A stretch of 64,000 nucleotides of DNA, from the NCBI GenBank assembly GCA_035552275.1, contig DASZLR010000156.1, positions 1-64,000 on the forward strand. Reading direction: 5' to 3'. The DNA is from DASVLX01 sp035552275. GTDB taxonomy: Bacteria > Actinomycetota > Actinomycetes > Mycobacteriales > Pseudonocardiaceae. Each line of letters opens with the position of its first letter. The stretch's first letter is position 1. The notes below the pieces were generated by a model that was not told the origin of the DNA, ran no database searches, and saw only the letters and a program-made list of their open reading frames with translations. Both the position numbers and the translations under genes were made by a program. Shown here in pieces: positions 52,572-60,634 of the stretch.

Positions 52572-53441
52572 TTACCGCAAGGTCAAAAGGTTCGGGTTGA
52601 GGCCCTGCGCGATGGCATTGAAGAAGAAGTTGAATATCCACACCAACGCGAAACAGATCACCACGGCCTGGTTGACCGCGCGACCGACGCCTTCCGGGCC
52701 GCCGCCGGCGTTGAGGCCCTTGTAGCTGCACACGACGCCGATCAGCAGGCCGATCAGCAACGTTTTCAGCTCGGCGCCCCACACATCCGCCGCGTACAGG
52801 TTGTGCGACATGCTGTCGATGTACGCGGCATTGGTGGTGTTCGCGAGCGCGCCGACGGCGAGCAGGCCGAGCAGCACGCCGACGAACGAGGTCAGGCAGT
52901 TCAGCAGCGCGCACATCACGCCGGTGGCGATGACCCGGGGAATCACCAGCATCCGGATCTGGTCCAGCCCGAGCACCCTGAGCGCGTCGAGTTCCTCGCG
53001 CACCCGCCGGGCCCCGAGGTCCGAGGTGATCGAGGTGCCGATCACGCCGGCCACCACCATGCCGACCATGAACGCCGCGATCTCCCGGATGTCGGCCATC
53101 ACCCAGAAGGCGCCCATCCGGTTCGCCGCGCCGAGCAGCACGAGAAGGCCGACACCCATCACGGTGATCAGGAAACCGAAACCGGCCATCGAGAACGTCG
53201 CCGGCCAGAAGCACAGCTTCAGCAGGCTGTACATCTCTTCGAGGGTGTCTTTCCAGTACCCGCGCGGATAGCGGATCGCGCTGTAGAACACCCGTCCGGT
53301 GAGCTGGCACATCTGGCCGACTTCCAGCACCGGACCGCGGGCCGGCGCCGGAATCGTCCCGACCAGCCGGCCGCCGGCGGTGGGCTTCCTTTTTCGCTCG
53401 ACCTCGGCGGCATCAACATCGACATCATCGACGATTGTCAT
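52572..53441 (-). CDS. YrbE-A (MlaE-type) permease of the Mce system
   Basis: Integral membrane permease of 289 aa. The N-terminal 30 residues are charged and cytosolic; then comes the MlaE core with GVIGTSITSDLGARRVREEL and DALRVLGLDQIRMLVIPRVI. It begins 10 bp after the SCP2-like gene, so the P450-ferredoxin-SCP2 genes and the importer are in one transcription unit. Confidence 0.93.
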   Translation of the reverse strand: MTIVDDVDVDAAEVERKRKPTAGGRLVGTIPAPARGPVLEVGQMCQLTGRVFYSAIRYPRGYWKDTLEEMYSLLKLCFWPATFSMAGFGFLITVMGVGLLVLLGAANRMGAFWVMADIREIAAFMVGMVVAGVIGTSITSDLGARRVREELDALRVLGLDQIRMLVIPRVIATGVMCALLNCLTSFVGVLLGLLAVGALANTTNAAYIDSMSHNLYAADVWGAELKTLLIGLLIGVVCSYKGLNAGGGPEGVGRAVNQAVVICFALVWIFNFFFNAIAQGLNPNLLTLR

Positions 53442-53451
53442 GACCGCTCCA

Positions 53452-53880
53452 CTACTTCGCCGCGTTGACGAGGTCGTCCCGTCCCGCGTCGAGCAGAATC
53501 CGCTCGTAGGTGGCGAACAGCGGCTTGGTGATCGGCACGACCTTCATCACCGCGGACACCTTGCCGTGGTTGCGGATCTGGCCCCGGGCCATCGCCAGCG
53601 CGACATTGACCTTGCCCAGCCAGAACCGGTGCGCCACATCGGCTTTCATGTCCAGCTCGGCGTCGATCGGCCGGGTCACCTTCGGGCTGCCGTGCTCGCC
53701 CAGCTGCACGATTCCCTCGCCGAAGTCGATCACGATGGTCGACATCGGGTCGCTCTGGTTCAGTTTGAGCACCGAGCCGACATTCCGAAGCTTGGCGCCC
53801 AGCTCGGGATCTTCCAGGCTGACCCGGAAAATCTGCCCGAGGTACTGGTAGACCTCGTCTTCGTCTTTGAAAACGCCCAT
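53452..53880 (-). CDS. SCP2 sterol-binding-domain protein
   Basis: Small SCP2-like lipid-binding protein of 142 aa: IVIDFGEGIVQLGEHGSPKVT strand region and RFWLGKVNVALAMARGQIRN, followed by FATYERILLDAG. It may bind the imported hydrophobic substrate or deliver it to the P450 (inference). It lies between the ferredoxin and the permease genes in one operon, which is an unusual and telling place. Confidence 0.82.
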   Translation of the reverse strand: MGVFKDEDEVYQYLGQIFRVSLEDPELGAKLRNVGSVLKLNQSDPMSTIVIDFGEGIVQLGEHGSPKVTRPIDAELDMKADVAHRFWLGKVNVALAMARGQIRNHGKVSAVMKVVPITKPLFATYERILLDAGRDDLVNAAK

Positions 53881-53913
53881 TGCGCTACTTCTCCTCGTGC
53901 GGGTTGTCGACGG

Positions 53914-54108
53914 TCAGTCCTCGACCGCGGTGATGGCGCGTTCCGGGCAGGCGGTGATCGCGCTGTGCGCGTCCGCCGCGAGCTCGGCGGGAACCTGGTC
54001 CACCAGGACGAAGGACCGGCCCTCGTCGTCCACATCGAACAGTTCGGGCGCGCGGGCGACGCACCGCGCGTGGCCCTCGCACTTGTCCTCGTCAATGCGC
54101 AGTCGCAT
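53914..54108 (-). CDS. Ferredoxin of the [3Fe-4S] P450-partner type
   Basis: Small ferredoxin of 64 aa: DKCEGHARCVARAPELFDVDD and ITACPERAIT. The cluster ligands are Cys10, Cys16 and the late Cys in ACPE, with His where a fourth cysteine ligand stands in [4Fe-4S] proteins (CxxHxxC), typical of P450-associated actinobacterial ferredoxins. It lies 6 bp after the P450 gene, so it should pass electrons to it. Confidence 0.92.
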   Translation of the reverse strand: MRLRIDEDKCEGHARCVARAPELFDVDDEGRSFVLVDQVPAELAADAHSAITACPERAITAVED

Positions 54109-54114
54109 CGTCGG

Positions 54115-55416
54115 CTATCCCTTCCGCGCGCCGTTGGTCTTGCTCGTGCCCGTCTGCCACGGCTCGAAGACGACCGGCAGGGTCTTGACGCCCCAGGTGT
54201 TTCCGGTGTGCCAGACCGCTTCCTGGCCCGGCGTGACCTGGTAGCGCGGCACCCGGCGAAGGAACTCCTGGAGCAGGATCTTGATCTCCAGCCGGGCGAG
54301 GTGGGCGCCGAGGCAGCGGTGAATGCCGGAGCCGAAACCGAGATGCCGGTTGGGCTGCCGGTCCAGCACCAGCTCGTCCGGGTTGGGGAATTCCTCGGCG
54401 TCGCGGTTGGCCGAGGGCCACAGCAGGAGCAGGCGGTCACCGGGCTCCAGCTCGGTGTCGGCGAAGCTGCACTTCTCGGTCACGTTGCGGGCGACGCCGG
54501 GCTGCGGCGGGATGTACCGCACCAGTTCCTCGACGGCCAGGTCGAGCTTGGCGGGATCGTCGACGACCGCCTCCAACTGGTCCCGCACCTCGGGCCGCTG
54601 CGCGAACATCAGCAGCAGCCGGCTGAACAGGCTCGCCGTGGTGTCGAAGCCGGCCGGCACCAGCACCAGGCAGAAGCCGAAGATCTCATCGTCGGTCAGC
54701 CGCTCGCCCTCCAGCTCGGCCTGGTCGAGATCGCTGATCAGGTCGTCGCCGTAGCCCTGGGTGCGGCGTTCTTCCAGCAGCTCGGCGAAGTACATCGTGC
54801 AGTTCAGGCCGGCCTGCATCGCCCGCTCGGTGTTCTCCTCGTCGGTGGCGGTCGGGTCGGGCTGGAGCATGTACAGGAACTCGTCCTTGAGCGTGTCCCA
54901 GTCCTTGCGCGGCACACCCAGATAGAGCTCCAGGATCGCCCGCAGCGGCACCGCGACCGCGATCTCCTTGGCGAGATCCGCCTCCGAGCTGCCGTCGAGC
55001 CCGTCCAGGATCTCCCGCACCATCTCCCGGATCCGCGGCTCGATCGCGGCCACCGAGTTCGGGCTGAACTGCCGGCCGACCAGCGTGCGGTACTTCCGGT
55101 GCATCGGCGGATCGGCCTCGATCGGGATCATCGGGGTCGGGTTGCCGAACGGCGGGATGGTCACCGGGAACGACGAGAACGACTCCGGCTGGTGCGCGGC
55201 GTCGTAGACGTCGCGGTATCGGGACAGCGCGTAGAAGCCGTCGTGCGCCGCGCTGTGCGCGACCGGGCAGGACGACCGCATCTCCTCGAAGATCTCGGTG
55301 TGGTGCCGCTGGGATTCCTGGTCGTGCAGACTGAAATTCTCGATCAGCGCCTGGATCTTCGCACTGTCTACAGTGTCCCGATCTGTCCGGCCTGGCTGAC
55401 TCTGGTCGATACTCAA
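54115..55416 (-). CDS. Cytochrome P450
   Basis: Soluble bacterial P450 of about 433 aa. The I-helix reads VPAGFDTTASLF, ExxR is ELVRY, and the heme loop is FGSGIHRCLGAHLARLE with the thiolate Cys. It hydroxylates a hydrophobic compound with electrons from the adjacent ferredoxin. A TTG start at 55416 behind GGGACGGA is my best guess; an ATG at 55487 exists but lies inside a PaaX-like operator site. It is the first gene of the Mce-containing operon and divergent from PaaX2. The CYP family cannot be fixed by eye. Confidence 0.9.
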   Translation of the reverse strand: MSIDQSQPGRTDRDTVDSAKIQALIENFSLHDQESQRHHTEIFEEMRSSCPVAHSAAHDGFYALSRYRDVYDAAHQPESFSSFPVTIPPFGNPTPMIPIEADPPMHRKYRTLVGRQFSPNSVAAIEPRIREMVREILDGLDGSSEADLAKEIAVAVPLRAILELYLGVPRKDWDTLKDEFLYMLQPDPTATDEENTERAMQAGLNCTMYFAELLEERRTQGYGDDLISDLDQAELEGERLTDDEIFGFCLVLVPAGFDTTASLFSRLLLMFAQRPEVRDQLEAVVDDPAKLDLAVEELVRYIPPQPGVARNVTEKCSFADTELEPGDRLLLLWPSANRDAEEFPNPDELVLDRQPNRHLGFGSGIHRCLGAHLARLEIKILLQEFLRRVPRYQVTPGQEAVWHTGNTWGVKTLPVVFEPWQTGTSKTNGARKG

Positions 55417-55488
55417 CGCAATCCGTCCCTCGTGGTGGTTGTGTCCGCTGTGGAATGGCCTGCCGACGAGGTGAGACTCAGGCCACAT

Positions 55489-55503
55489 ATGACATGATGT
55501 GTG
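55489..55503. promoter_or_regulatory. TGACAT-GAT-GTGTGA operator-like site between P450 and paaX2
   Basis: An imperfect inverted repeat in the 190-bp divergent region. Its half-site TGACAT and 3-nt centre match the perfect palindrome upstream of the first PaaX gene (32209-32225). Likely a PaaX-type operator controlling the P450-Mce operon (inference). Confidence 0.5.
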
Positions 55504-55606
55504 ACGGTAGCACCGCTCGTGTAGTACGTCAAGAAACTGTTCTACGGCAACGGGAGCGTTGGTCACTGTCCAGGTAGACTGTTGGGAGATCGTTCGGAGA
55601 GCACCC

Positions 55607-56515
55607 ATGTCGGCACGGACAGGAGAACGGACAGTGGCCCGGCAGACCGCTGCGAGACCCGCCGCGGAAGCGCGTCGGCCGGGTCCACGGAAGCGCGCCT
55701 CGATCACCGCCGGCAGCGCGCGTTCGGTGTTGCTGTCGCTGCTCGGCGAACTGGTGTACCCCAACAAGGAGCCGGTCTGGACGTCCTCGTTGCTGTACAT
55801 GCTGGTGGGCCTCGGCATCGAGCAGCAGACCGCCCGCCAGGCCATCGCCCGCGCCGCCGCCGCCGGCTGGATCACCGCGCAGCGCCAGGGCCGCGAGGTC
55901 CGGTGGGAGCTGACCCCGGCCGGCGACGGGATCATCGAGCGCGGCATGGAGCGGGTCTACTCGCTGCACGCCGCGACCGAGCCGTGGGACCGGCGGTGGC
56001 TGATCCTGTTCGTGACCATCCCGGAAAGCCGCCGCACGGTGCGGAAGAAGCTCTACACCGCGTTGTCCTGGGAGGGTTTCGGCAACCCCACGCCGGGCGT
56101 GTGGCTGTCGCCGCATCCCGGCCGGAAGGACCGGGCGAACCGGGTTGTCGAGGAACTGGACCTGGTGGACTCGACGCTCGCCTTCGTCGGCACCTCGGCC
56201 GACATCGGCCAGTCCGAAGCGGACATCGTGCGCCAGTCGTGGGATCTCAACGAGGTCACCCACAAATACGAGCAACTTCTGGTCCGCTTCAGCGGGCTGT
56301 CCCCCGCGCCCGGCGATCCGGTGCTGTTCACCCATATTCAGTTGGTCAACGAGTGGCAGCACTTTCCCTTCATGGACCCGCAGCTGCCCGAGGCCCTGGT
56401 GCCGAACTGGATCGGCCGGCGGGCCGCCGTGGTGTTCCAGCAGCTGCGCTCGAACTGGTACGACGACGCCCAGGCCCGCTGGCACGAGGTCGTGAAGGAA
56501 ACCGCACCGCGCTAG
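55607..56515 (+). CDS. PaaX family transcriptional regulator 2
   Basis: PaaX-like repressor of 302 aa: winged helix SVLLSLLGELVYPNKEPVW with ARQAIARAAAAGWI, then the PaaX core (WEGFGNPTPGVWLSPHP) and PaaX_C (HIQLVNEWQHFPFMDPQLPE). It is a close paralogue of the regulator at 31269-32174. Its position, divergent from the P450-Mce operon, makes it the probable local regulator, with a CoA thioester as ligand. ATG 55607 follows GGAGAGC; GTG 55634 is possible. Confidence 0.9.
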   Translation: MSARTGERTVARQTAARPAAEARRPGPRKRASITAGSARSVLLSLLGELVYPNKEPVWTSSLLYMLVGLGIEQQTARQAIARAAAAGWITAQRQGREVRWELTPAGDGIIERGMERVYSLHAATEPWDRRWLILFVTIPESRRTVRKKLYTALSWEGFGNPTPGVWLSPHPGRKDRANRVVEELDLVDSTLAFVGTSADIGQSEADIVRQSWDLNEVTHKYEQLLVRFSGLSPAPGDPVLFTHIQLVNEWQHFPFMDPQLPEALVPNWIGRRAAVVFQQLRSNWYDDAQARWHEVVKETAPR

Positions 56516-56541
56516 CCGCGCCGAGAACGTGACCGAGCGGG

Positions 56542-56588
56542 CCCCTGGCGCGATGGCCCACCGGAGAGACTGGCCATCGCGCCAGGGG
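56542..56588. terminator. Strong bidirectional hairpin terminator
   Basis: A perfect 17-bp stem (56542-56558 with 56572-56588; left arm CCCCTGGCGCGATGGCC) and a 13-nt loop lies between the convergent PaaX2 and alcohol dehydrogenase genes. No U-run is needed for a GC-rich actinomycete hairpin. Confidence 0.85.
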
Positions 56589-56620
56589 GATGGCGTGCAC
56601 CGCCCTTCCCAAGGCCTCGG

Positions 56621-57727
56621 TCACGCCATCAGCAGGACCGGCTTGATCGTCTTGCCGGCCTCGGAGTCCTCGCAGGCGAGGTTGATGTCCTCGAACTGAT
56701 AGCTGGTGATCAGCCGGTCGAACGGGAAACGACCCTGCCGGTGCAGGTCCAGCAGCGTCGGGATGAACTCGTCCGGACGCGCGTCGCCCTCGGTGACGCC
56801 GGTGATCGTGCGGCCGGCCATCAGCAGTTCGAGCATGTCGACCCGCACCTCGGTGCCGGCGGTGCCGAAGCCGAGAATCGCGCAGGTTCCCTTGGGCGCC
56901 AGCGACTCGACCGCCTGCCGGGCGACCGAGGTCACCGCGGTGGTGTCCACCGAGAAGTTCGCACCGCCGCCGGTGATCTCGCGGATCTCGGCCAGCACGT
57001 CCTCGCTGGTGGCGGCGTTGACCGTGTGCGTGGCGCCGAGTTCCTCGGCCAGCGACAGCCGCTCGCTGACCAGGTCCACCGCGACGATGGTGGTGCAGCC
57101 GACCACCTTGGCCGCCATCAGCGCGGCCAGGCCGACCGCACCGGCGCCGAACACCACCAGGCTGGACCCGGCCGGCGGGCGCAGCCGGTTGAGCACCGTG
57201 CCGGCGCCGGTCTGGATGCCGCAGCCCAGCGGCCCGACGATCGACAGGTCGGCGTCCGGGGCCAGCTTGACCGTGTTCGACTCCAGGGCCAGCGCATAGG
57301 TGGCGAAGGACGACTGGCTGAAGAAGAAGCCGTGCACCTCGTCGCCGTCCTTGGTGCGCAGCGCGTTCGTGCCATCCGGACGGGAGCCGGCGACGTTGCT
57401 CATGACGAACTGCGCGCAGTAGGCGGGTTCGCCGCGGTTGCAGCTGGCGCACTGGTGGCAGGACGCGAAGCTCAACACCACCTTGTCGCCGGGCACGACC
57501 TTTGTCACGCCTTCGCCGACCGCCTCGACCACGCCGGCGCCCTCGTGCCCAAGCACCAGGGGAAGGGGCACCGGCAGCCACTGGTTGCGCACGCCGATGT
57601 CAGTGTGGCACACGCCGGAGGAATGGATCTTGACGAGGATCTCGCCCGCGCCGGGCTGGTCGAGTTCGAGTTCCTCGATGCCGAACGGCTTGCCCGCCTC
57701 GCGGGCGACCGCTGCTGAGATGTGCAT
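56621..57727 (-). CDS. Zinc-dependent alcohol dehydrogenase (aryl-alcohol dehydrogenase-like), paralogue 2
   Basis: Zinc MDR enzyme of 368 aa. Ligands: Cys in GVCHTD, His in GHEGAG, Cys in LGCGIQTG; structural zinc from ASCHQCASCNRGEPAYC. The nucleotide site FGAGAVGLAAL is intact, unlike in paralogue 1. It should oxidise the P450-made alcohol to an aldehyde. It follows the aldehyde dehydrogenase gene by 51 bp in the same operon. Confidence 0.93.
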   Translation of the reverse strand: MHISAAVAREAGKPFGIEELELDQPGAGEILVKIHSSGVCHTDIGVRNQWLPVPLPLVLGHEGAGVVEAVGEGVTKVVPGDKVVLSFASCHQCASCNRGEPAYCAQFVMSNVAGSRPDGTNALRTKDGDEVHGFFFSQSSFATYALALESNTVKLAPDADLSIVGPLGCGIQTGAGTVLNRLRPPAGSSLVVFGAGAVGLAALMAAKVVGCTTIVAVDLVSERLSLAEELGATHTVNAATSEDVLAEIREITGGGANFSVDTTAVTSVARQAVESLAPKGTCAILGFGTAGTEVRVDMLELLMAGRTITGVTEGDARPDEFIPTLLDLHRQGRFPFDRLITSYQFEDINLACEDSEAGKTIKPVLLMA

Positions 57728-57778
57728 GAATATCGCTCCTGGTAAGGAAAATCGGGACTGGCGAATGCCGGGCAGGGG

Positions 57779-59221
57779 TCAACCGGGCAGGTAGATCGAC
57801 TTGAGCTGCTGGTAGCCGGCGATGGCCTCGGGGCCGAACTCGCGCCCGATACCGCTGGCCTTCACGCCGCCGAACGGGGCGTTCAGGTCGATCACGTAGC
57901 CGTTGACGCCGATCGTGCCGGTCTCCACCCGGCGGGCCACCGACATCGCCCGTTCGCGGTCGGACGACCAGACGGTGCCGCCGAGCCCGTAGTCCGAGTC
58001 GTTCGCGATCTTGACCGCGTCGTCGTCGGAGTCGTACTTGATGACCGACAGCACCGGGCCGAAGATCTCCTGCCGGGCGATGGTCGAGGCGTTGTCGACA
58101 TCGGCGAACACGGTCGGCCCGACGAACCAGCCCCGGTCGATGCCCGCGGGCCGCTCGCCGCCGAGCGCGACCCGAGCGCCTTCGGCCTTGCCCTTGGCGA
58201 TGTAGCCCTCGACCCGGTCCCGGTGCTCGGCCGAGGCGAGCGGGCCGATCTGGGTGGACGAGTCCAGCGGGTCGCCGACCTTCAGCGACCCGACCCAGCC
58301 GCTGATCGCGTCCACCACCTCGTCATAGCGGCTGCTGGGGGCCAGGATGCGGGTGCAGGCCATGCAGGTCTGGCCGTTGTTGGCCAGCGACGCGAAGTAC
58401 AGGCCCTCGGTCACCTTGTTCAGGTCGGCGTCGTCCAGGATGACCGCGGCGGACTTGCCGCCCAGTTCCAGGGTGACCGGGCGCATCAGCCGACCGCAGT
58501 TCTCCGCGATCAGCCGTCCGGCCGCCGTCGAGCCGGTGAAGGCGACCTTGTCGATTCCGGGGTGGGAAACCAGGTACGCGCCCAGTTCCCGGCCGCCGGG
58601 CACCCAGTTGATGACCCCGGCCGGCACGCCGGCCTCCTCGGCGGCTTCGGCGAGGATGAAGCTGTCCAGGACGGTTCCCGGCGAAGGCTTGAGCACCACC
58701 GTGCAGCCGGCGGCCAGCGCGGGCCCGATCTTGGTGACCGCGAGCACGACCGGGTAGTTCCACGGCACGATCGCACCTACGACACCGATGGGGCTGCGCC
58801 GCACCAGAGTGTCGAATCCCAGCGGCGAGGGCCGCTGCTCCTCGTACTCGGTCGAGGTCGCCAGCGCCGCGTAGTAGCGCAGCAGCGCGACCACATAACC
58901 GCCCTCGAACTGCTCGCTGAGGCTCAGCGGCATGCCGTTCTGCAGGCTCACCGTGCGGGTGAGCTGCTCGCCGCGCTTCTCCAGCGCGTCGGCGAACCGG
59001 TTGAGCACCGCAGCCCGCTCAGCGGGGTCCGATGTGGACCATCCGGAGTCGTCGAATGCCCGGCGCGCGGCGGCTACCGCGCGATCGACATCCGCCGCAC
59101 TCGCCTCGGGCACGCTGCCCAGCGGCTCCTCGGTGGTCGCGTTGACGACATCGATACGCCGATCCGTCGCAGGAGCGGCCCACTCACCGCCGATGAACAA
59201 CTTGTCATACACCACTGTCAT
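57779..59221 (-). CDS. Aldehyde dehydrogenase family protein
   Basis: NAD(P)-dependent aldehyde dehydrogenase of 480 aa. The catalytic Cys is in NNGQTCMACTR, the Glu in VTLELGGKSA, and the NAD site around FTGSTAAGRLI. IVPWNYPVVLAVTKIGPALAAG is the typical Asn-containing segment. It would oxidise the aldehyde made by the neighbouring alcohol dehydrogenase to a carboxylic acid, ready for CoA activation. ATG 59221 follows GGGAG. Confidence 0.95.
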   Translation of the reverse strand: MTVVYDKLFIGGEWAAPATDRRIDVVNATTEEPLGSVPEASAADVDRAVAAARRAFDDSGWSTSDPAERAAVLNRFADALEKRGEQLTRTVSLQNGMPLSLSEQFEGGYVVALLRYYAALATSTEYEEQRPSPLGFDTLVRRSPIGVVGAIVPWNYPVVLAVTKIGPALAAGCTVVLKPSPGTVLDSFILAEAAEEAGVPAGVINWVPGGRELGAYLVSHPGIDKVAFTGSTAAGRLIAENCGRLMRPVTLELGGKSAAVILDDADLNKVTEGLYFASLANNGQTCMACTRILAPSSRYDEVVDAISGWVGSLKVGDPLDSSTQIGPLASAEHRDRVEGYIAKGKAEGARVALGGERPAGIDRGWFVGPTVFADVDNASTIARQEIFGPVLSVIKYDSDDDAVKIANDSDYGLGGTVWSSDRERAMSVARRVETGTIGVNGYVIDLNAPFGGVKASGIGREFGPEAIAGYQQLKSIYLPG

Positions 59222-59316
59222 AACCAGCTCCCTTGCTGTGACCACCCAGCTGAACGCCGAGACACCGGGCTCGCGTTCGGACAGTCGCCGCGTCCGAGGT
59301 GACGCCGCTCACCTGA

Positions 59317-59345
59317 AAGATAAGTCGCCGACCACGACTAGTCAA
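59317..59345 (-). promoter_or_regulatory. Sigma-70-like promoter of the aldehyde/alcohol dehydrogenase operon
   Basis: On the minus strand TTGACT and TATCTT are separated by exactly 17 bp, close to the -35/-10 consensus, about 95 bp upstream of the aldehyde dehydrogenase start. This lets the dehydrogenase pair be transcribed independently of the ferredoxin reductase gene. Confidence 0.55.
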
Positions 59346-59364
59346 CACGTAGAGATACTTACTT

Positions 59365-60576
59365 TCAATCGACGTAGAACGTCTGGCTCTCGCGGGCGAT
59401 GAGCGCCTGGTACTTGGCGCTGTGCCCCGGGTTGTTCATGGTGAAAGCGCCGATCACCCGGTCGCCCTCGCGGTACACCGCGGTGAACTTCCGCTGGTCC
59501 ACGCCACCGGCCACGATCTCCGGCTCCGCCGTCCCGGCGATGCCGGCGAACTGGATCTTGCTGTCGTAGCAGTCCGACCAGAAGTACGGCACGCTCGCGT
59601 ACGGCTGGGCGGCGGCCGGATCGAGCGCGTTGCGGGCGGCGAGCGCGCCCTGTTCCGCCGCGACCGTCCAGTGCTCGACCCGCATGGTGCGGTCGAAAAG
59701 CGGGCTGCGCCACCGAGCCACGTCACCGGCGGCGTAGACACCCGGCGCGGCCATCAGTGTCTCGTCGCACCGGACGCCATCGGTGACATCGAGCGAGGAC
59801 GAACGCAGCCACTCCGTCTCGGGCGCCGTCCCGATCCCGACGACCACCAGGTCGGCGGCCAGCACGCTGCGGTCGGAGAGCACGACCCGCTCGACCCGCC
59901 CGGCACCCTTGATCTCGGTCACCGTGACCCCGCACCGCAACTCCGCACCATGCAGTCGGTGCAGCCGGGAGACCGCAGCGCCCATCGACTCGCCGACCGC
60001 CCGCCGCAGCGGCGTCGGCAGGGCTTCGACCAGGGTGACCGGCAGACCGCGTTTGCGGGCGGCGGCGGCCACCTCGCAGCCGATGAACCCGGCGCCGATC
60101 ACCACCGTGCGCGCGCCGGCGTCCAGCGCGGACCGCACCGCGCGGGCGTCGGCGATCGTGCGCAGGGTGTGCACCCCGGCCAGACCGTCGGCGCCGAGAG
60201 CGGTGGGCAGCGTGCGGGCCCGGACACCGGTCGCGATCACCAGAGCGTCATAGCCGATCCGTTCCCCGCCGACGGCAACCTGGCGAGCCGCGATGTCCAA
60301 TTCGGACGCGGGCTGGCCGAGCCGGAGATCGACGTCCAGCGCCCGCAGCGAGTCCTCGGTCCGGTGCAGCGGCGTTTCCGGCGAGGCGTGCGCATCGAGG
60401 AACTGCTTGGACAGGGGCGGCCGGTTGTACGGCAGGCACGGTTCGGCGCCGATCAGGGTGACCGATCCGGTGAACCCCGACTCGCGGGCCGCCTCGACCG
60501 CGTGCAGGCCGGCGAGCGATGCGCCGACCACAACCAGGCGGGAACATTTGACATTAGATGACACTGTCTTACTCAC
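59365..60576 (-). CDS. FAD-dependent ferredoxin reductase
   Basis: Flavoprotein of about 403 aa with two Rossmann motifs: VVVGASLAGLHAVEAA (FAD) and VVIGAGFIGCEVAAAARKRG (NAD), plus YNRPPLSKQFL and YAAGDVARW. C-terminal domain is reductase-type. It probably reduces the ferredoxin that serves the P450, completing the electron chain. Start is GTG 60576 or 60564; no strong ribosome site. It is divergent from the nitronate monooxygenase-like gene. Confidence 0.9.
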   Translation of the reverse strand: MSKTVSSNVKCSRLVVVGASLAGLHAVEAARESGFTGSVTLIGAEPCLPYNRPPLSKQFLDAHASPETPLHRTEDSLRALDVDLRLGQPASELDIAARQVAVGGERIGYDALVIATGVRARTLPTALGADGLAGVHTLRTIADARAVRSALDAGARTVVIGAGFIGCEVAAAARKRGLPVTLVEALPTPLRRAVGESMGAAVSRLHRLHGAELRCGVTVTEIKGAGRVERVVLSDRSVLAADLVVVGIGTAPETEWLRSSSLDVTDGVRCDETLMAAPGVYAAGDVARWRSPLFDRTMRVEHWTVAAEQGALAARNALDPAAAQPYASVPYFWSDCYDSKIQFAGIAGTAEPEIVAGGVDQRKFTAVYREGDRVIGAFTMNNPGHSAKYQALIARESQTFYVD

Positions 60577-60634
60577 GATGTATAGTGTAGGCGGACGACA
60601 CCCAGGTCCGCCATACCCCGGGAGGCAACGGCAG

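Noticed and set aside
54115..55416. CYP125/CYP142-type cholesterol P450
   Set aside because: The I-helix and heme-loop surroundings do not match my memory of CYP125, and no Kst, Hsa or Ksh genes are present; left as an unassigned P450.
54115..55947. 610-codon form of the P450
   Set aside because: The N-terminal extension runs antisense through the paaX2 gene and has no P450 features.
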